In this document: piece after piece, positions 23,814-31,875 of the stretch
Layout of the letters: each line of letters starts with the position of its first letter
Position numbering within the stretch: position 1 is the stretch's first letter
Source of the DNA: Chloroflexota bacterium
GTDB taxonomy: Bacteria > Chloroflexota > Anaerolineae > Aggregatilineales > Phototrophicaceae
Assembly (NCBI GenBank): GCA_028873975.1
Contig: JAPPMO010000102.1
Span: 1 to 46,277 of the forward strand
Direction: 5' to 3'
Length of the DNA: 46,277 bases
Notes under the pieces: model-generated
Database searches by the model: none
Seen by the model: only the letters and a program-made list of their open reading frames with translations
Told to the model about the DNA's origin: nothing
Made by a program: the position numbers and the translations under genes

Positions 23814-25745
23814 ATGACGAATGAAAGGTTGACGGCAGCCGCAAGCACCCTGGCAATTGCGCTCCTGATGCTGCTGATCACGATCCTGCACACGGGGGTA
23901 TACGCGGGGCGCAACTATCGCGAAGACGAGATCAACTCGATCCATGCCGCATTGATCAAATCGCCGCCGGAGATCGTGCGCTGGATGGCCCGCGATGTGC
24001 ATCCGCCCGGCTGGCGCCTTTTCGCCGACTTTTGGGTGGATAGTTTCGGAGTAGCCGAAGCCATCACGCGCTGGTCGTCGCAATTGCTCAACCTGCTAAC
24101 ATACGCCCTGGTTTTCCTGCTGGGAAGACAGCTAATTGACCGGGGAGCCGCCTTTTACGCGGTGGCGCTGCTGGGTGTCTATGGCTTCGCAGCCAACGGC
24201 ATGTACGAGTTTCGCCCCTATGCCATGCTGGTCGCCCTGACTACTGCCTTGCACCTGGCGTTCTATCGCTGGCTCGTCAAGCCTAGCGCGACTGTGATGA
24301 TCCTGTACGTGGTCCTTGGCATGGCGGCGATCTATACCCATTTTTTCGCCTTCTACATATTCGCGGCGCACGCGGTCTTTCTCTTGGTGTTTCACCGCGC
24401 GCGGCGCCGGGTATATCTGAATTCCTTGTTGATGTGGGTATTCATAGCCCTCTCGTTTTCCGTTTGGATCATTCCCTTGCTCGGCGTCATGCTGGGTCCC
24501 TTCTCCGGCGGGTACTATGTTGATCATCCGGATGAGCTGTACCAGCGCCTGCACTTCCGCCCCGAGATCGTTTTCGCTTTTCTGCTCTTGCTGAGCCTAT
24601 TCGCGCCGCGCCTGCTGCGTCGGCGCGGTCTCACAAGCGACGCCTTTACGCCTTTGCGCTGGCGGCGCCACTGGAATCTGTTGTTCCCATTGGTCTTGCT
24701 GCTCGCGACGCTTCTCGCGGCTAGCTTGGCAAATACGGTTTACGGCAGCCTGAACGCGCGAGGCTTGCAATCTGTTGTCATGCTGATTGCGCTCCTAATG
24801 GCATTGGGTTTGCGTACCTTGCCTATCCAGGCGGGCGGCATCATGCTGGTATTGCTCTACGTGATGGCGCCGCGGCATATATTCATCCAGCCCAGCAACG
24901 GACCCTATCGCGAAATCGTCGCCGCCATGGGTCAGCGTTACGAGAAGGACAGCATACTACTCACCGAGTTCGACTGGGCTTGGCGCTGGCTGAGCCCCGC
25001 AGCCTATTTTCTGATGGATTTCACGCCCGATCGGATGTCCAAGGAGCGCATGTTCCACGTGATCGGATCCAATGACAGCGCGCATCCGCCCGCGTATCCC
25101 GATCGCTTGGCCAATATCTATACAAGTTTCGACCCCCTAAACTTTGATCCCAAGCGCAGCCACAGTCAGTTATGGCTCCTGCGTCAAGGCAACGGCAATC
25201 GCTGGGGGAAAAACATTCAAGACTGGCTTAATCGAAACTATGCCTTTGTTCGAACGACCCGCTGGGACGAGCCATATCACACCTCCTACGAATTGAGCGA
25301 ATATATTCGCGCCCCGCAAAGGGAGGAACCCCTGCTCGTCGCCGGCGACAGCATGCAGCTCTTCGATTGGACGCTGCTGGATTCGGTTGATGTCCAGCCT
25401 TGCCAAGCGGTCACAGTGGAGAGTTGGTGGGAACTTGAAGCCGAAGACAGTACGCCCTACACGCTCAATATCATTTTGGCTGACAGTGATGGCGACGGTC
25501 AACTGGCGAGGACGCCATCCGTACCGGCCAATGTCTTCACCAGCGACTGGGTAGCGAACAAGTATTATCGCGATCTATCGGTATTGCCTATTCCTTGTGA
25601 AGATATAGAGGCCGGCAGCTATCCGCTTTTGCTCGGATTGGTGGAGACGATCACCGGAGACGAACTGACCTTGAGCTATGTCAGCGGCGATGTGATCGGC
25701 CCGCTATATTATCTGACCACGCTGAACGTGGGAACCAGCGGATAA
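23814..25745 (+). CDS. GT39-like membrane glycosyltransferase with outer C-terminal domain
   Basis: A 643-residue GT-C-fold protein. The catalytic acidic motif is in YREDEINSIH (near residues 36-45) in the first outer loop, followed by RDVHPPGW, as in dolichyl/undecaprenyl-phosphate-mannose-type (PMT/ArnT-like) enzymes that move sugars from lipid carriers outside the membrane. About ten hydrophobic segments follow to residue about 355. Residues about 500-640 make a beta-rich tail (SWWELEAEDSTPYTLNIILA, then pairs of Trp/Tyr and EDIEAGSYPLLLGLVETITG), like the outer domain on other Chloroflexi members. Donor and acceptor are unknown. It may share the mfd transcript, being only 37 bases away. 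Confidence 0.8.
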   Translation: MTNERLTAAASTLAIALLMLLITILHTGVYAGRNYREDEINSIHAALIKSPPEIVRWMARDVHPPGWRLFADFWVDSFGVAEAITRWSSQLLNLLTYALVFLLGRQLIDRGAAFYAVALLGVYGFAANGMYEFRPYAMLVALTTALHLAFYRWLVKPSATVMILYVVLGMAAIYTHFFAFYIFAAHAVFLLVFHRARRRVYLNSLLMWVFIALSFSVWIIPLLGVMLGPFSGGYYVDHPDELYQRLHFRPEIVFAFLLLLSLFAPRLLRRRGLTSDAFTPLRWRRHWNLLFPLVLLLATLLAASLANTVYGSLNARGLQSVVMLIALLMALGLRTLPIQAGGIMLVLLYVMAPRHIFIQPSNGPYREIVAAMGQRYEKDSILLTEFDWAWRWLSPAAYFLMDFTPDRMSKERMFHVIGSNDSAHPPAYPDRLANIYTSFDPLNFDPKRSHSQLWLLRQGNGNRWGKNIQDWLNRNYAFVRTTRWDEPYHTSYELSEYIRAPQREEPLLVAGDSMQLFDWTLLDSVDVQPCQAVTVESWWELEAEDSTPYTLNIILADSDGDGQLARTPSVPANVFTSDWVANKYYRDLSVLPIPCEDIEAGSYPLLLGLVETITGDELTLSYVSGDVIGPLYYLTTLNVGTSG

Positions 25746-25758
25746 ATGCAGGGCCGCC

Positions 25759-26244
25759 TTAAGCTTTCGCGATGTCGGCAAAGACCGCCTGCGTCACAGC
25801 CCGCAAAACAGCCAGCTCAATCGGGAAAATCGCGTTTGCCGCTCCACCGGCCGCGTACACTATGTCGTAGCGTCTCAGGTTGTCATCAAGAATCACGGGG
25901 ATATCAGGCTGTCGATGACCCAGCGGCGGGACGCCGCCCGGCGCATAGCCCAGGATTGACAGGCACTGCTCCGGGTTCATCATGCGGACTTTCTTGCGCC
26001 CGACCTGAAACAGAGACGCCAACTTGCGATCATCGACGGACTGGTCGCCGCCCGCCAAAACAAGAACCGGCTTCGATTTCTCAATCAAGAAACCGAGGCT
26101 TTTGACGATCTGCCCCAATTCGCAGCGGGCGCTGTCCGCCGCCTGTTGCGACGTCGCGGTTGAACTGTCGAATGCCATAATTTCGATTTCAAGCTCCAGT
26201 CGCTCAAGAGCAAGTTGTACATCTTTAAGTCCCATTGCTTGCAT
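25759..26244 (-). CDS. ybaK: YbaK/ProX-type aminoacyl-tRNA deacylase
   Basis: A 161-residue YbaK-domain protein. These proteins hydrolyse mischarged tRNAs such as Cys-tRNA-Pro. Family marks are KSLGFLIEKSKPVLVLAGGD (the strand with the functional Lys), VRMMNPEQCLSILGYAPGGVPPLGH (PGGVPP motif) and VYAAGGAANAIFPIEL. The sequence is about the length of a stand-alone deacylase with no extra domain. The ATG at 26244 has GGAG about ten bases upstream. It converges with the glycosyltransferase 13 bases away and diverges from the phytanoyl-CoA dioxygenase-like gene. Which aminoacyl-tRNA it edits cannot be told from sequence. Confidence 0.87.
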   Translation of the reverse strand: MQAMGLKDVQLALERLELEIEIMAFDSSTATSQQAADSARCELGQIVKSLGFLIEKSKPVLVLAGGDQSVDDRKLASLFQVGRKKVRMMNPEQCLSILGYAPGGVPPLGHRQPDIPVILDDNLRRYDIVYAAGGAANAIFPIELAVLRAVTQAVFADIAKA

Positions 26245-26259
26245 GAAAGCTCCGATTCG

Positions 26260-26304
26260 GATAGACTATCAAGCGCAATTGTAATTCAGCCCCGATGCAT
26301 CGGG
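26260..26304. promoter_or_regulatory. Two palindromes in the divergent ybaK / dioxygenase spacer
   Basis: GATAGACTATC (26260-26270) and CCCGATGCATCGGG (26291-26304) are exact inverted repeats in the 86-base spacer between two divergently transcribed genes. They are plausible operators, though no known regulator's box is recognised. Confidence 0.35.
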
Positions 26305-26330
26305 CAACGTTAGCTTCAGGGAGAACGATC

Positions 26331-27140
26331 ATGCGGGTGGATGTCAAAGGGTTCCAGGAACGCGGACACGTCATCGTTTCGGGGCTGTTTACTGACGATG
26401 AAGTCGCTGAGCTTCGTCAGCATTATATGGAGATGCGGCGCGACGGGAGCTTTGAAGGCGATTTCGCCGGGGTGGATGCCAAGGCGACAGATCCGCTCAA
26501 GGCTTTTCCGCGCTTGATTCACATGCATCGCTGGGACCAAATTAGTCTTGACTGGATGCTGGAACCGCGGCTGGAAGCCGTCTTTGTACAGTTGCTGGGC
26601 AAAGCGCCTTTAGCCGTGCAGACGATGCTGTACTTCAAGCCGCCCGGCGCGCGCGGCCAAGCCTTGCACCAAGATCAGTATTATCTGCGCGTCCAGCCGG
26701 GCACTTGCATTGCCGCCTGGATGGCGCTGGACGACTGCGACGAGGAAAACGGCTGCTTACAGGTCGTCCCGGGCAGCCACAGCCTGCCCGTTCTGTGCCC
26801 TGAAGACGCCGATACCACGCAGAGCTTCACGGATGTGACCGTTCCGCTTTCCGCGAACATGCAGCCCGAGCCGGTGATCATGAAGGCGGGGGACGTTTTT
26901 TTCTTCAACGGTCAATTGATCCACGGCAGCTTCCCCAATAGTTCCCCCGCAAGATTCCGCCGCGCCCTGATCGGCCATTACATTGACGCCGATGCCGATC
27001 AAGTGGCGCATTACTATCATCCTGTGCTGCGCTTCGATGGCAGTACAGTCGCTTTGGACGTCAGCGAGGGCGGCGGTCAATGCGGCGTATGGGTGGAGGA
27101 AGACGGAAGCGAAGTCCTGGAAATGATTGACCTTCTGTAG
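26331..27140 (+). CDS. Phytanoyl-CoA dioxygenase (PhyH)-like oxygenase
   Basis: A 269-residue Fe(II)/2-oxoglutarate-dependent oxygenase of the PhyH superfamily. The iron ligands are His113 and Asp115 in ALHQDQYYLR and His198 in QLIHGSFPN; the 2-oxoglutarate-binding Arg is in the RFRRALIGHY segment (about 209-213). The strand text GCLQVVPGSH is also typical. Members hydroxylate lipids, halogenated or secondary metabolites; this one's substrate is unknown. AGGGAG precedes the ATG at 26331, which I prefer to the upstream in-frame ATG at 26295. The two palindromes upstream may be operators. Confidence 0.87.
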   Translation: MRVDVKGFQERGHVIVSGLFTDDEVAELRQHYMEMRRDGSFEGDFAGVDAKATDPLKAFPRLIHMHRWDQISLDWMLEPRLEAVFVQLLGKAPLAVQTMLYFKPPGARGQALHQDQYYLRVQPGTCIAAWMALDDCDEENGCLQVVPGSHSLPVLCPEDADTTQSFTDVTVPLSANMQPEPVIMKAGDVFFFNGQLIHGSFPNSSPARFRRALIGHYIDADADQVAHYYHPVLRFDGSTVALDVSEGGGQCGVWVEEDGSEVLEMIDLL

Positions 27141-27150
27141 ACCGACAACG

Positions 27151-27687
27151 TCAATCGGCGAAAATCCGTCCGCCGCGGTGGACGAAGCTTTCGCTTGGTT
27201 CGGCCAGATCCGCCTTCGGGTGCGCTTCCGGAATCATGCTGATCAAGACGCGGCGCTGCCCAAAATCAAAATAGTAGACGCATAAGCCCTGATCAGGCTG
27301 CAGTTTGACTTTGCTGGCGATACGCTTGTCGAAGCGGACCGACTCGCCCGACCTGCTGGCAAGGGCTAGCTTCTTCCAGAATCGCCAGCGCGGATGAATC
27401 TCTTCGGGATAGAGGACGCGATAGCAAAGTTTGACCCGCGAAAAACGAACCGCGCGCATGGCGACGGTCAACAAGAAACCCAGGATTAGCGCGACTACCA
27501 AAAGACGGCCCCCCATGCCATAGCGAGCCAGCAGCAGCGCCAGCGGCACAGACAGCAGCAAAAGCGACGTCAGCGGTTCGCTGATCAATTCCAGCCATTG
27601 GCGAGACGACAGCCGCCCTTCGCGATTGCGCTTGAAGTCCTTGATCAGATCCTTGGAAAGTCGTTCCGGCGTTGCGGTCATGAGCAT
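27151..27687 (-). CDS. Membrane protein with two TM segments, function unknown
   Basis: A 178-residue protein with a basic N-terminal region (about 1-35), two adjacent hydrophobic segments (about 38-57 and 60-78), then a soluble part (about 80-178) rich in strands and Arg/Lys (VRFSRVKLCYRVLYPEE; VKLQPDQGLCVYYFDF; RRVLISMIPEAHP). No family was recognised. It lies 10 bases downstream of the EamA transporter gene on the same strand, so it is probably co-transcribed, and converges with the dioxygenase gene with an 11-base gap. Two ATGs are possible (27687 and 27681). Confidence 0.65.
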   Translation of the reverse strand: MLMTATPERLSKDLIKDFKRNREGRLSSRQWLELISEPLTSLLLLSVPLALLLARYGMGGRLLVVALILGFLLTVAMRAVRFSRVKLCYRVLYPEEIHPRWRFWKKLALASRSGESVRFDKRIASKVKLQPDQGLCVYYFDFGQRRVLISMIPEAHPKADLAEPSESFVHRGGRIFAD

Positions 27688-27697
27688 ACTCTAACAC

Positions 27698-28615
27698 CTA
27701 TCCCGCTTCGTGAGCAACATTGATATTGACTTTGTTCGCGGCTCGCAATTGCAATATGACAACGCTTCCGACAATCAACGCGGCTCCCAGCCATTGCAGG
27801 GGCGCGATCACTTCGCCCAGCAAGATCATGGCCACGACCATCGCCAGCACCGGTTCGATAGTGCTGACCAGTGAGGCGCGGGCCGGTCCGATGCGCTGGA
27901 TCGCAATGTTGGTAGCGAATACCGGCAGCACCGTTCCCAATGTCGCAATGCCAAAGAGGCCGACAAGCGTCGCCGGATTCTGCGGAAACTGTAAGCCCCG
28001 TACCGGGACCGACAGCAGCAAGATCAAAAGCGTAGCGCTCATCATGTGGGCGCTGGCTCGCGAGATGTCCTCGACGCCGGTCAAGACGCGCCGCGCCAGC
28101 AGATAATATGCGGCGACAATCGCCGCGTTCGCCAGCGCCAGAATCGCGCCCACCGGATCAACGGCATCGGGAACAATAAAATCCGGCACGGTGAGTCCGA
28201 CCCCGACAAGAGCCAGCCCCAGCGCCAGCCAGGCGCGCGGAGAGATCGCTTCGCCAAGAAATGTCGACAGGAGCACGATCATAGCCGGGTACGTGAAAAA
28301 CAAGACAATATAGATACTGCCAGGCAAGCGCTGCAGCGCGAAAAAGCCGCACAGGACAGCCGCTGCAAACAACAGGCCGATAAATGCCGAACCGATTGGC
28401 GATATGCCTTTGCCGCGCGCTGGACCCTGCGAGCGGTTTCTCAATCCGACCAATATCCAAATGAGCGGCGCTGCCAGGATGAAACGCCAGACAGCCAGGT
28501 CGAGCGGTTCAAAGTTCGCATGGTTGTAAATCGTTTTGACGATCGTCGGGATAAAGGCGAATCCAATGGCCGCAGCCAGAATCCACAGAAATCCCTCACG
28601 CTCTCGTGCTGACAT
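27698..28615 (-). CDS. EamA/DMT-family transporter
   Basis: A 305-residue drug/metabolite transporter with about ten hydrophobic segments arranged as two EamA repeats. The N-terminal repeat starts with FLWILAAAIGFAFIPTIVKT and AVWRFILAAPLIW. The second carries the conserved PVFATNIAIQRIGPARASLV and STIEPVLAMVVAMILLGE text followed by PLQWLGAALIVGSVVI. Substrates in the family range from amino acids to purines and cannot be assigned here. The ATG at 28615 begins the hydrophobic first segment. The nuo terminator lies upstream, so this is a separate transcription unit, followed by the small membrane protein gene. Confidence 0.88.
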   Translation of the reverse strand: MSAREREGFLWILAAAIGFAFIPTIVKTIYNHANFEPLDLAVWRFILAAPLIWILVGLRNRSQGPARGKGISPIGSAFIGLLFAAAVLCGFFALQRLPGSIYIVLFFTYPAMIVLLSTFLGEAISPRAWLALGLALVGVGLTVPDFIVPDAVDPVGAILALANAAIVAAYYLLARRVLTGVEDISRASAHMMSATLLILLLSVPVRGLQFPQNPATLVGLFGIATLGTVLPVFATNIAIQRIGPARASLVSTIEPVLAMVVAMILLGEVIAPLQWLGAALIVGSVVILQLRAANKVNINVAHEAG

Positions 28616-28643
28616 GGTCTCTTGCTTCGTTACGATATCTTGA

Positions 28644-28670
28644 AAGAAAAAGGCGAGCGCAAGCCTCGCC
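28644..28670 (-). terminator. Rho-independent terminator of the nuo operon
   Basis: On the minus strand GGCGAG and CTCGCC (28670-28665 and 28657-28652) form a perfect 6-bp GC-rich stem with a 7-base loop, followed by TTTTTCTTT (28650-28642). It lies about 40 bases after the nuoN stop. Confidence 0.75.
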
Positions 28671-28711
28671 TCGTCCTTCGATGACTCCGATATTTAGCGC
28701 GATTTGGCAAC

Positions 28712-30250
28712 TCAAGTGATGCTCACAGAACTTACAAGGTTCGTGGCAAGCGGGTAAAAGACGCCGAAGACCATCGTGCCTGCCAAGGCAATGTTGATCG
28801 CCCATCTTACAGCTGATGTTTCCAAGGCCGGCTGCAAATCGCCTGAACTGTCGCGCAGGTACATATTGACTACCACGCGCATGTAATAGAAGGCGCTGAC
28901 GACGCTGGTGAGAACGCCGATGATAGCCAAGCCAAAGAGACCCGCTTGCACGGCGGAGGCGAATACCATGAATTTGCCCAGGAAGCCAGCCGTCAGCGGA
29001 ATGCCGGTCAAGCTTAACATGAAGATCGTCATCGCCATTGCCAGCAAGGGGCGCGACCGCGCCAAGCCGGTAATGTCCTCGATATTGCCGCCGCTGCCGT
29101 CTTCTCTTTCAATCGACATGACGACGGCGAAGGCGCCCAGATTGGTGAACATATAAGCCAGCATGTAGACCAGGGCGCTCTGTGTCGCCGCGTCAGCCAC
29201 ACCGGCCGTTCCTGTGGCAGCCACAGCCACAAGGATGTAACCGGCGTGCGCGATCGACGAATAAGCCAGCATGCGCTTCAAGTTTCTTTGCGAAATCGCG
29301 ACAAAATTGCCTAGAACCAAGGTCAAAACAGCCACCAGGGACACCGTCGCTTGCCAGGCAACCGGCTCGCCATCCACGATTACCAGCGCGGCCAAGCCGG
29401 TGACCAGAAGCCGCAGCATGGCGGCGAAACCGCCAATCTTGGCAGTCACGCTCATAAAGGCGGTAACCGGCGTGGGAGCGCCTTCGTAGACATCGGGCGT
29501 CCACATGTGGAAGGGAACCACCGCTACCTTGAATCCCAAGCCCACAAAGAGCAAAGCCGCCCCAATGATCAAGTAGAAGGCAGCCGACGAAACGTTACCG
29601 GCGATGCCGCCAGCCAGCAAAAAGATCTCCGGGATGTTGGTGGTCCCGGTCGCGCCATAAACCAGCGCCGATCCGAAGACCAGAAACGCGCTGGAAAACG
29701 CGCCTAAAATGAAGTATTTCATGCCGCTTTCTTCGGATTTGAGCGCCAAGTCGCTGCCGTCGTTCTTGATCGAGCGAAATGCCGCCAGGATATACAGCGG
29801 AATGCTGAGCAATTCCAAGGCGACAAATATGATAATCAGGTCGTTGGCGCCGACCATAAACATCGCGCCAGCCGAAGACAACAACGCCAGCACATAGTAT
29901 TCGCCCCGATGAATATCGGCGCGATTGAGATAGTCCCAACTCATCAATATCGCGATCAAGGTGGCGACCAAGATCACGACATTTAGAAAACCGGTGAAGG
30001 CATCGGCGACGAACATGCCGTAGAGCGCGATCTGTTCGCTTTCAGCCGGGGAATAAACGAATAAATTCGCCACAAAGCAGATGCCCAGCCCGACGCAAGC
30101 CAGGATAGGCGTCCAGCGTTGACGTTCCTCTGGCAAAAAGAGATCAACCAGCACCAAGACAAGCGTCCAAAGCGCCAGAAAGGTAGCGGGCAAGGTCGAG
30201 CTCAGGTTGGATTGAGCGAGAAAATCCGCGATAGTGGGCGTCTCGAACAT
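28712..30250 (-). CDS. nuoN: NADH-quinone oxidoreductase subunit N
   Basis: A 512-residue antiporter-like proton-pumping subunit of complex I with about fourteen membrane segments. Family text includes LLSSAGAMFMVGANDLIIIF, ELLSIPLYILAAFRS, then KYFILGAFSSAFLVFG, FKVAVVPFHMWTPDVYEGAP, KRMLAYSSIAHAGYIL and the C-terminal FLGKFMVF. Lys residues in the PFHMW and KRMLAYSS helices are those expected in proton channels. TAGGAG lies 5 bases before the ATG. It is the last nuo gene, 8 bases after nuoM, and is followed by the terminator. Confidence 0.95.
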   Translation of the reverse strand: MFETPTIADFLAQSNLSSTLPATFLALWTLVLVLVDLFLPEERQRWTPILACVGLGICFVANLFVYSPAESEQIALYGMFVADAFTGFLNVVILVATLIAILMSWDYLNRADIHRGEYYVLALLSSAGAMFMVGANDLIIIFVALELLSIPLYILAAFRSIKNDGSDLALKSEESGMKYFILGAFSSAFLVFGSALVYGATGTTNIPEIFLLAGGIAGNVSSAAFYLIIGAALLFVGLGFKVAVVPFHMWTPDVYEGAPTPVTAFMSVTAKIGGFAAMLRLLVTGLAALVIVDGEPVAWQATVSLVAVLTLVLGNFVAISQRNLKRMLAYSSIAHAGYILVAVAATGTAGVADAATQSALVYMLAYMFTNLGAFAVVMSIEREDGSGGNIEDITGLARSRPLLAMAMTIFMLSLTGIPLTAGFLGKFMVFASAVQAGLFGLAIIGVLTSVVSAFYYMRVVVNMYLRDSSGDLQPALETSAVRWAINIALAGTMVFGVFYPLATNLVSSVSIT

Positions 30251-30258
30251 GGTGTCTC

Positions 30259-31860
30259 CTAGGGCGCGAACAGTGCCGCGATGCTATCCACCGAAATATC
30301 CAGCATATTGAAAAAGACAATCGGTTGGATGCCGATCCAGAAGATCATGATCAGGATCGGAATGAAAGCCGCGATCTCGTTCCACTGCAATTTGTAGCGC
30401 GTCTCGTCGGAGAGCGGATTGCGATGCTCGCCCATGAAAACGTGCTGGAACATTTTCAAGAGGTAAACCGCCGCCATGATCACGCCCAGGGTCGCGATCA
30501 GCGTGAAGGCGAAGCCCAGGTATTTGCTGCCCAGCGAACCCATCAAGATCGTGAATTCGCCGATGAAGCCGTTCAAGCCGGGCAAGCCCATACTGCTCAA
30601 GGAAATCACCAAACTGATCGCGCCGAAGGCCGGCATCATCTTCCAGATACCGCCGTAATCCGCCATTTCCTTGGTGTGCCAGCGCTCGTAGAGCATGCCT
30701 ACGATCAAGAAGAGACCGCCGGTGCTGATGCCATGATTGACCATTTGCAGGGTCGCGCCCTGCAAGCCTTGCGAGTTCAGCGCGAAAATGCCGAGCACCA
30801 CGAAGCCCAAGTGGCTGACCGAGGAATAAGCGACCAGCTTCTTCACATTGTCCTGCGCATAGCTGACCCAGGCGCCGTAAATAATCCCCACCACGCCGAG
30901 GAAAGCGATCGTCGGCGCCCAAGCCACCGCGGCTTCCGGGAACATCGTCAGGTTAAATCGGACGATGCCATAGGTGCCCATTTTCAGCAAGACGCCGGCC
31001 AGTATGACCGAGCCGGCCGTCGGCGCCTGCACATGCGCATCGGGGAGCCAACTGTGGAAAGGAAAGATCGGGACCTTGATGGCGAAAGCCACCAAAAATC
31101 CCAAGAAGAGGAAGCTCTCGACAGAGCTGAGCAAGAAACCGGTATCTTCCTCTTCGTCGGGGGCCGGGTCCCAATAGCTGCCCTCGCCTTCATAGCTTTG
31201 CACCATCTCGATGACGCCGACGTCGCCCGCGGCGCTGTAGGTGCTGAAAGTGCCGGATTTGTTGCCAACATAGAGGATGGCGATCAACATCAAGATCGAA
31301 CCAGCCATCGTGTAGAGGAAAAACTTGACCGCGGCGTAGATCCGCTCTTCCGCGCCCCAAATGCCGATCAGGAAGTACATCGGCACCAGGGTGACCTCCC
31401 AGAAAACGTAGAAAATGATCAAATCGTGCACCACAAAGACACCGATCATTGACCATTCCAGGAGCATCATGAAGATGTAATAGAGCTTTTCTCGTCCCCG
31501 TTCTTCAAAGATCTGGCTGCCAAAGGATCCCAGGATCGCGATCGGCATGATGAAGGTCGTCAAGAGCACCAACAGCAGACTGATGCCGTCGACGCCCACA
31601 AAGTAGCTGATATTGATCACTGACTCGCCCAAGGACACCTCGGCCCAGGTATTGCGCTGCGCCATCTGCAGCCCAGCCACGCTCGGATCAAAATTAACCC
31701 ACATCAAGACCGCAGCGACAAAGGCGACTATGCTCGTGCCGAAGGCTACCCACTTGATATTATCCCTCTGCGTCTCGCCATTCATGAAGAGCAAAATGAC
31801 GAGCCCGATCATCGGGATAAACAAGGTAATTGTCGTAAGCGAAAGTCCAGTCAAGTCCAT
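30259..31860 (-). CDS. nuoM: NADH-quinone oxidoreductase subunit M
   Basis: A 533-residue antiporter-like subunit of complex I. Key text includes LLEWSMIGVFVVHDLIIFYVFWE with the channel Glu, FAIKVPIFPFHSWLPDAHVQAPT and GIIYGAWVSYAQDNVKKLVAYSSVSHLGFV, and the protein ends in an extra membrane helix. Between the helices near residues 200 and 250 a loop is longer than usual and acidic (YEGEGSYWDPAPDEEEDTG); in this topology it should face outside. AAGGAG lies 13 bases before the ATG. It is translated between nuoL and nuoN. Confidence 0.95.
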   Translation of the reverse strand: MDLTGLSLTTITLFIPMIGLVILLFMNGETQRDNIKWVAFGTSIVAFVAAVLMWVNFDPSVAGLQMAQRNTWAEVSLGESVINISYFVGVDGISLLLVLLTTFIMPIAILGSFGSQIFEERGREKLYYIFMMLLEWSMIGVFVVHDLIIFYVFWEVTLVPMYFLIGIWGAEERIYAAVKFFLYTMAGSILMLIAILYVGNKSGTFSTYSAAGDVGVIEMVQSYEGEGSYWDPAPDEEEDTGFLLSSVESFLFLGFLVAFAIKVPIFPFHSWLPDAHVQAPTAGSVILAGVLLKMGTYGIVRFNLTMFPEAAVAWAPTIAFLGVVGIIYGAWVSYAQDNVKKLVAYSSVSHLGFVVLGIFALNSQGLQGATLQMVNHGISTGGLFLIVGMLYERWHTKEMADYGGIWKMMPAFGAISLVISLSSMGLPGLNGFIGEFTILMGSLGSKYLGFAFTLIATLGVIMAAVYLLKMFQHVFMGEHRNPLSDETRYKLQWNEIAAFIPILIMIFWIGIQPIVFFNMLDISVDSIAALFAP

Positions 31861-31875
31861 AGGACGACGTTCTCC

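Noticed and set aside
30325..31452. A 375-codon open frame on the plus strand
   Set aside because: It is antisense to nuoM and its His/Asp-rich translation is the usual shadow of a hydrophobic membrane gene.
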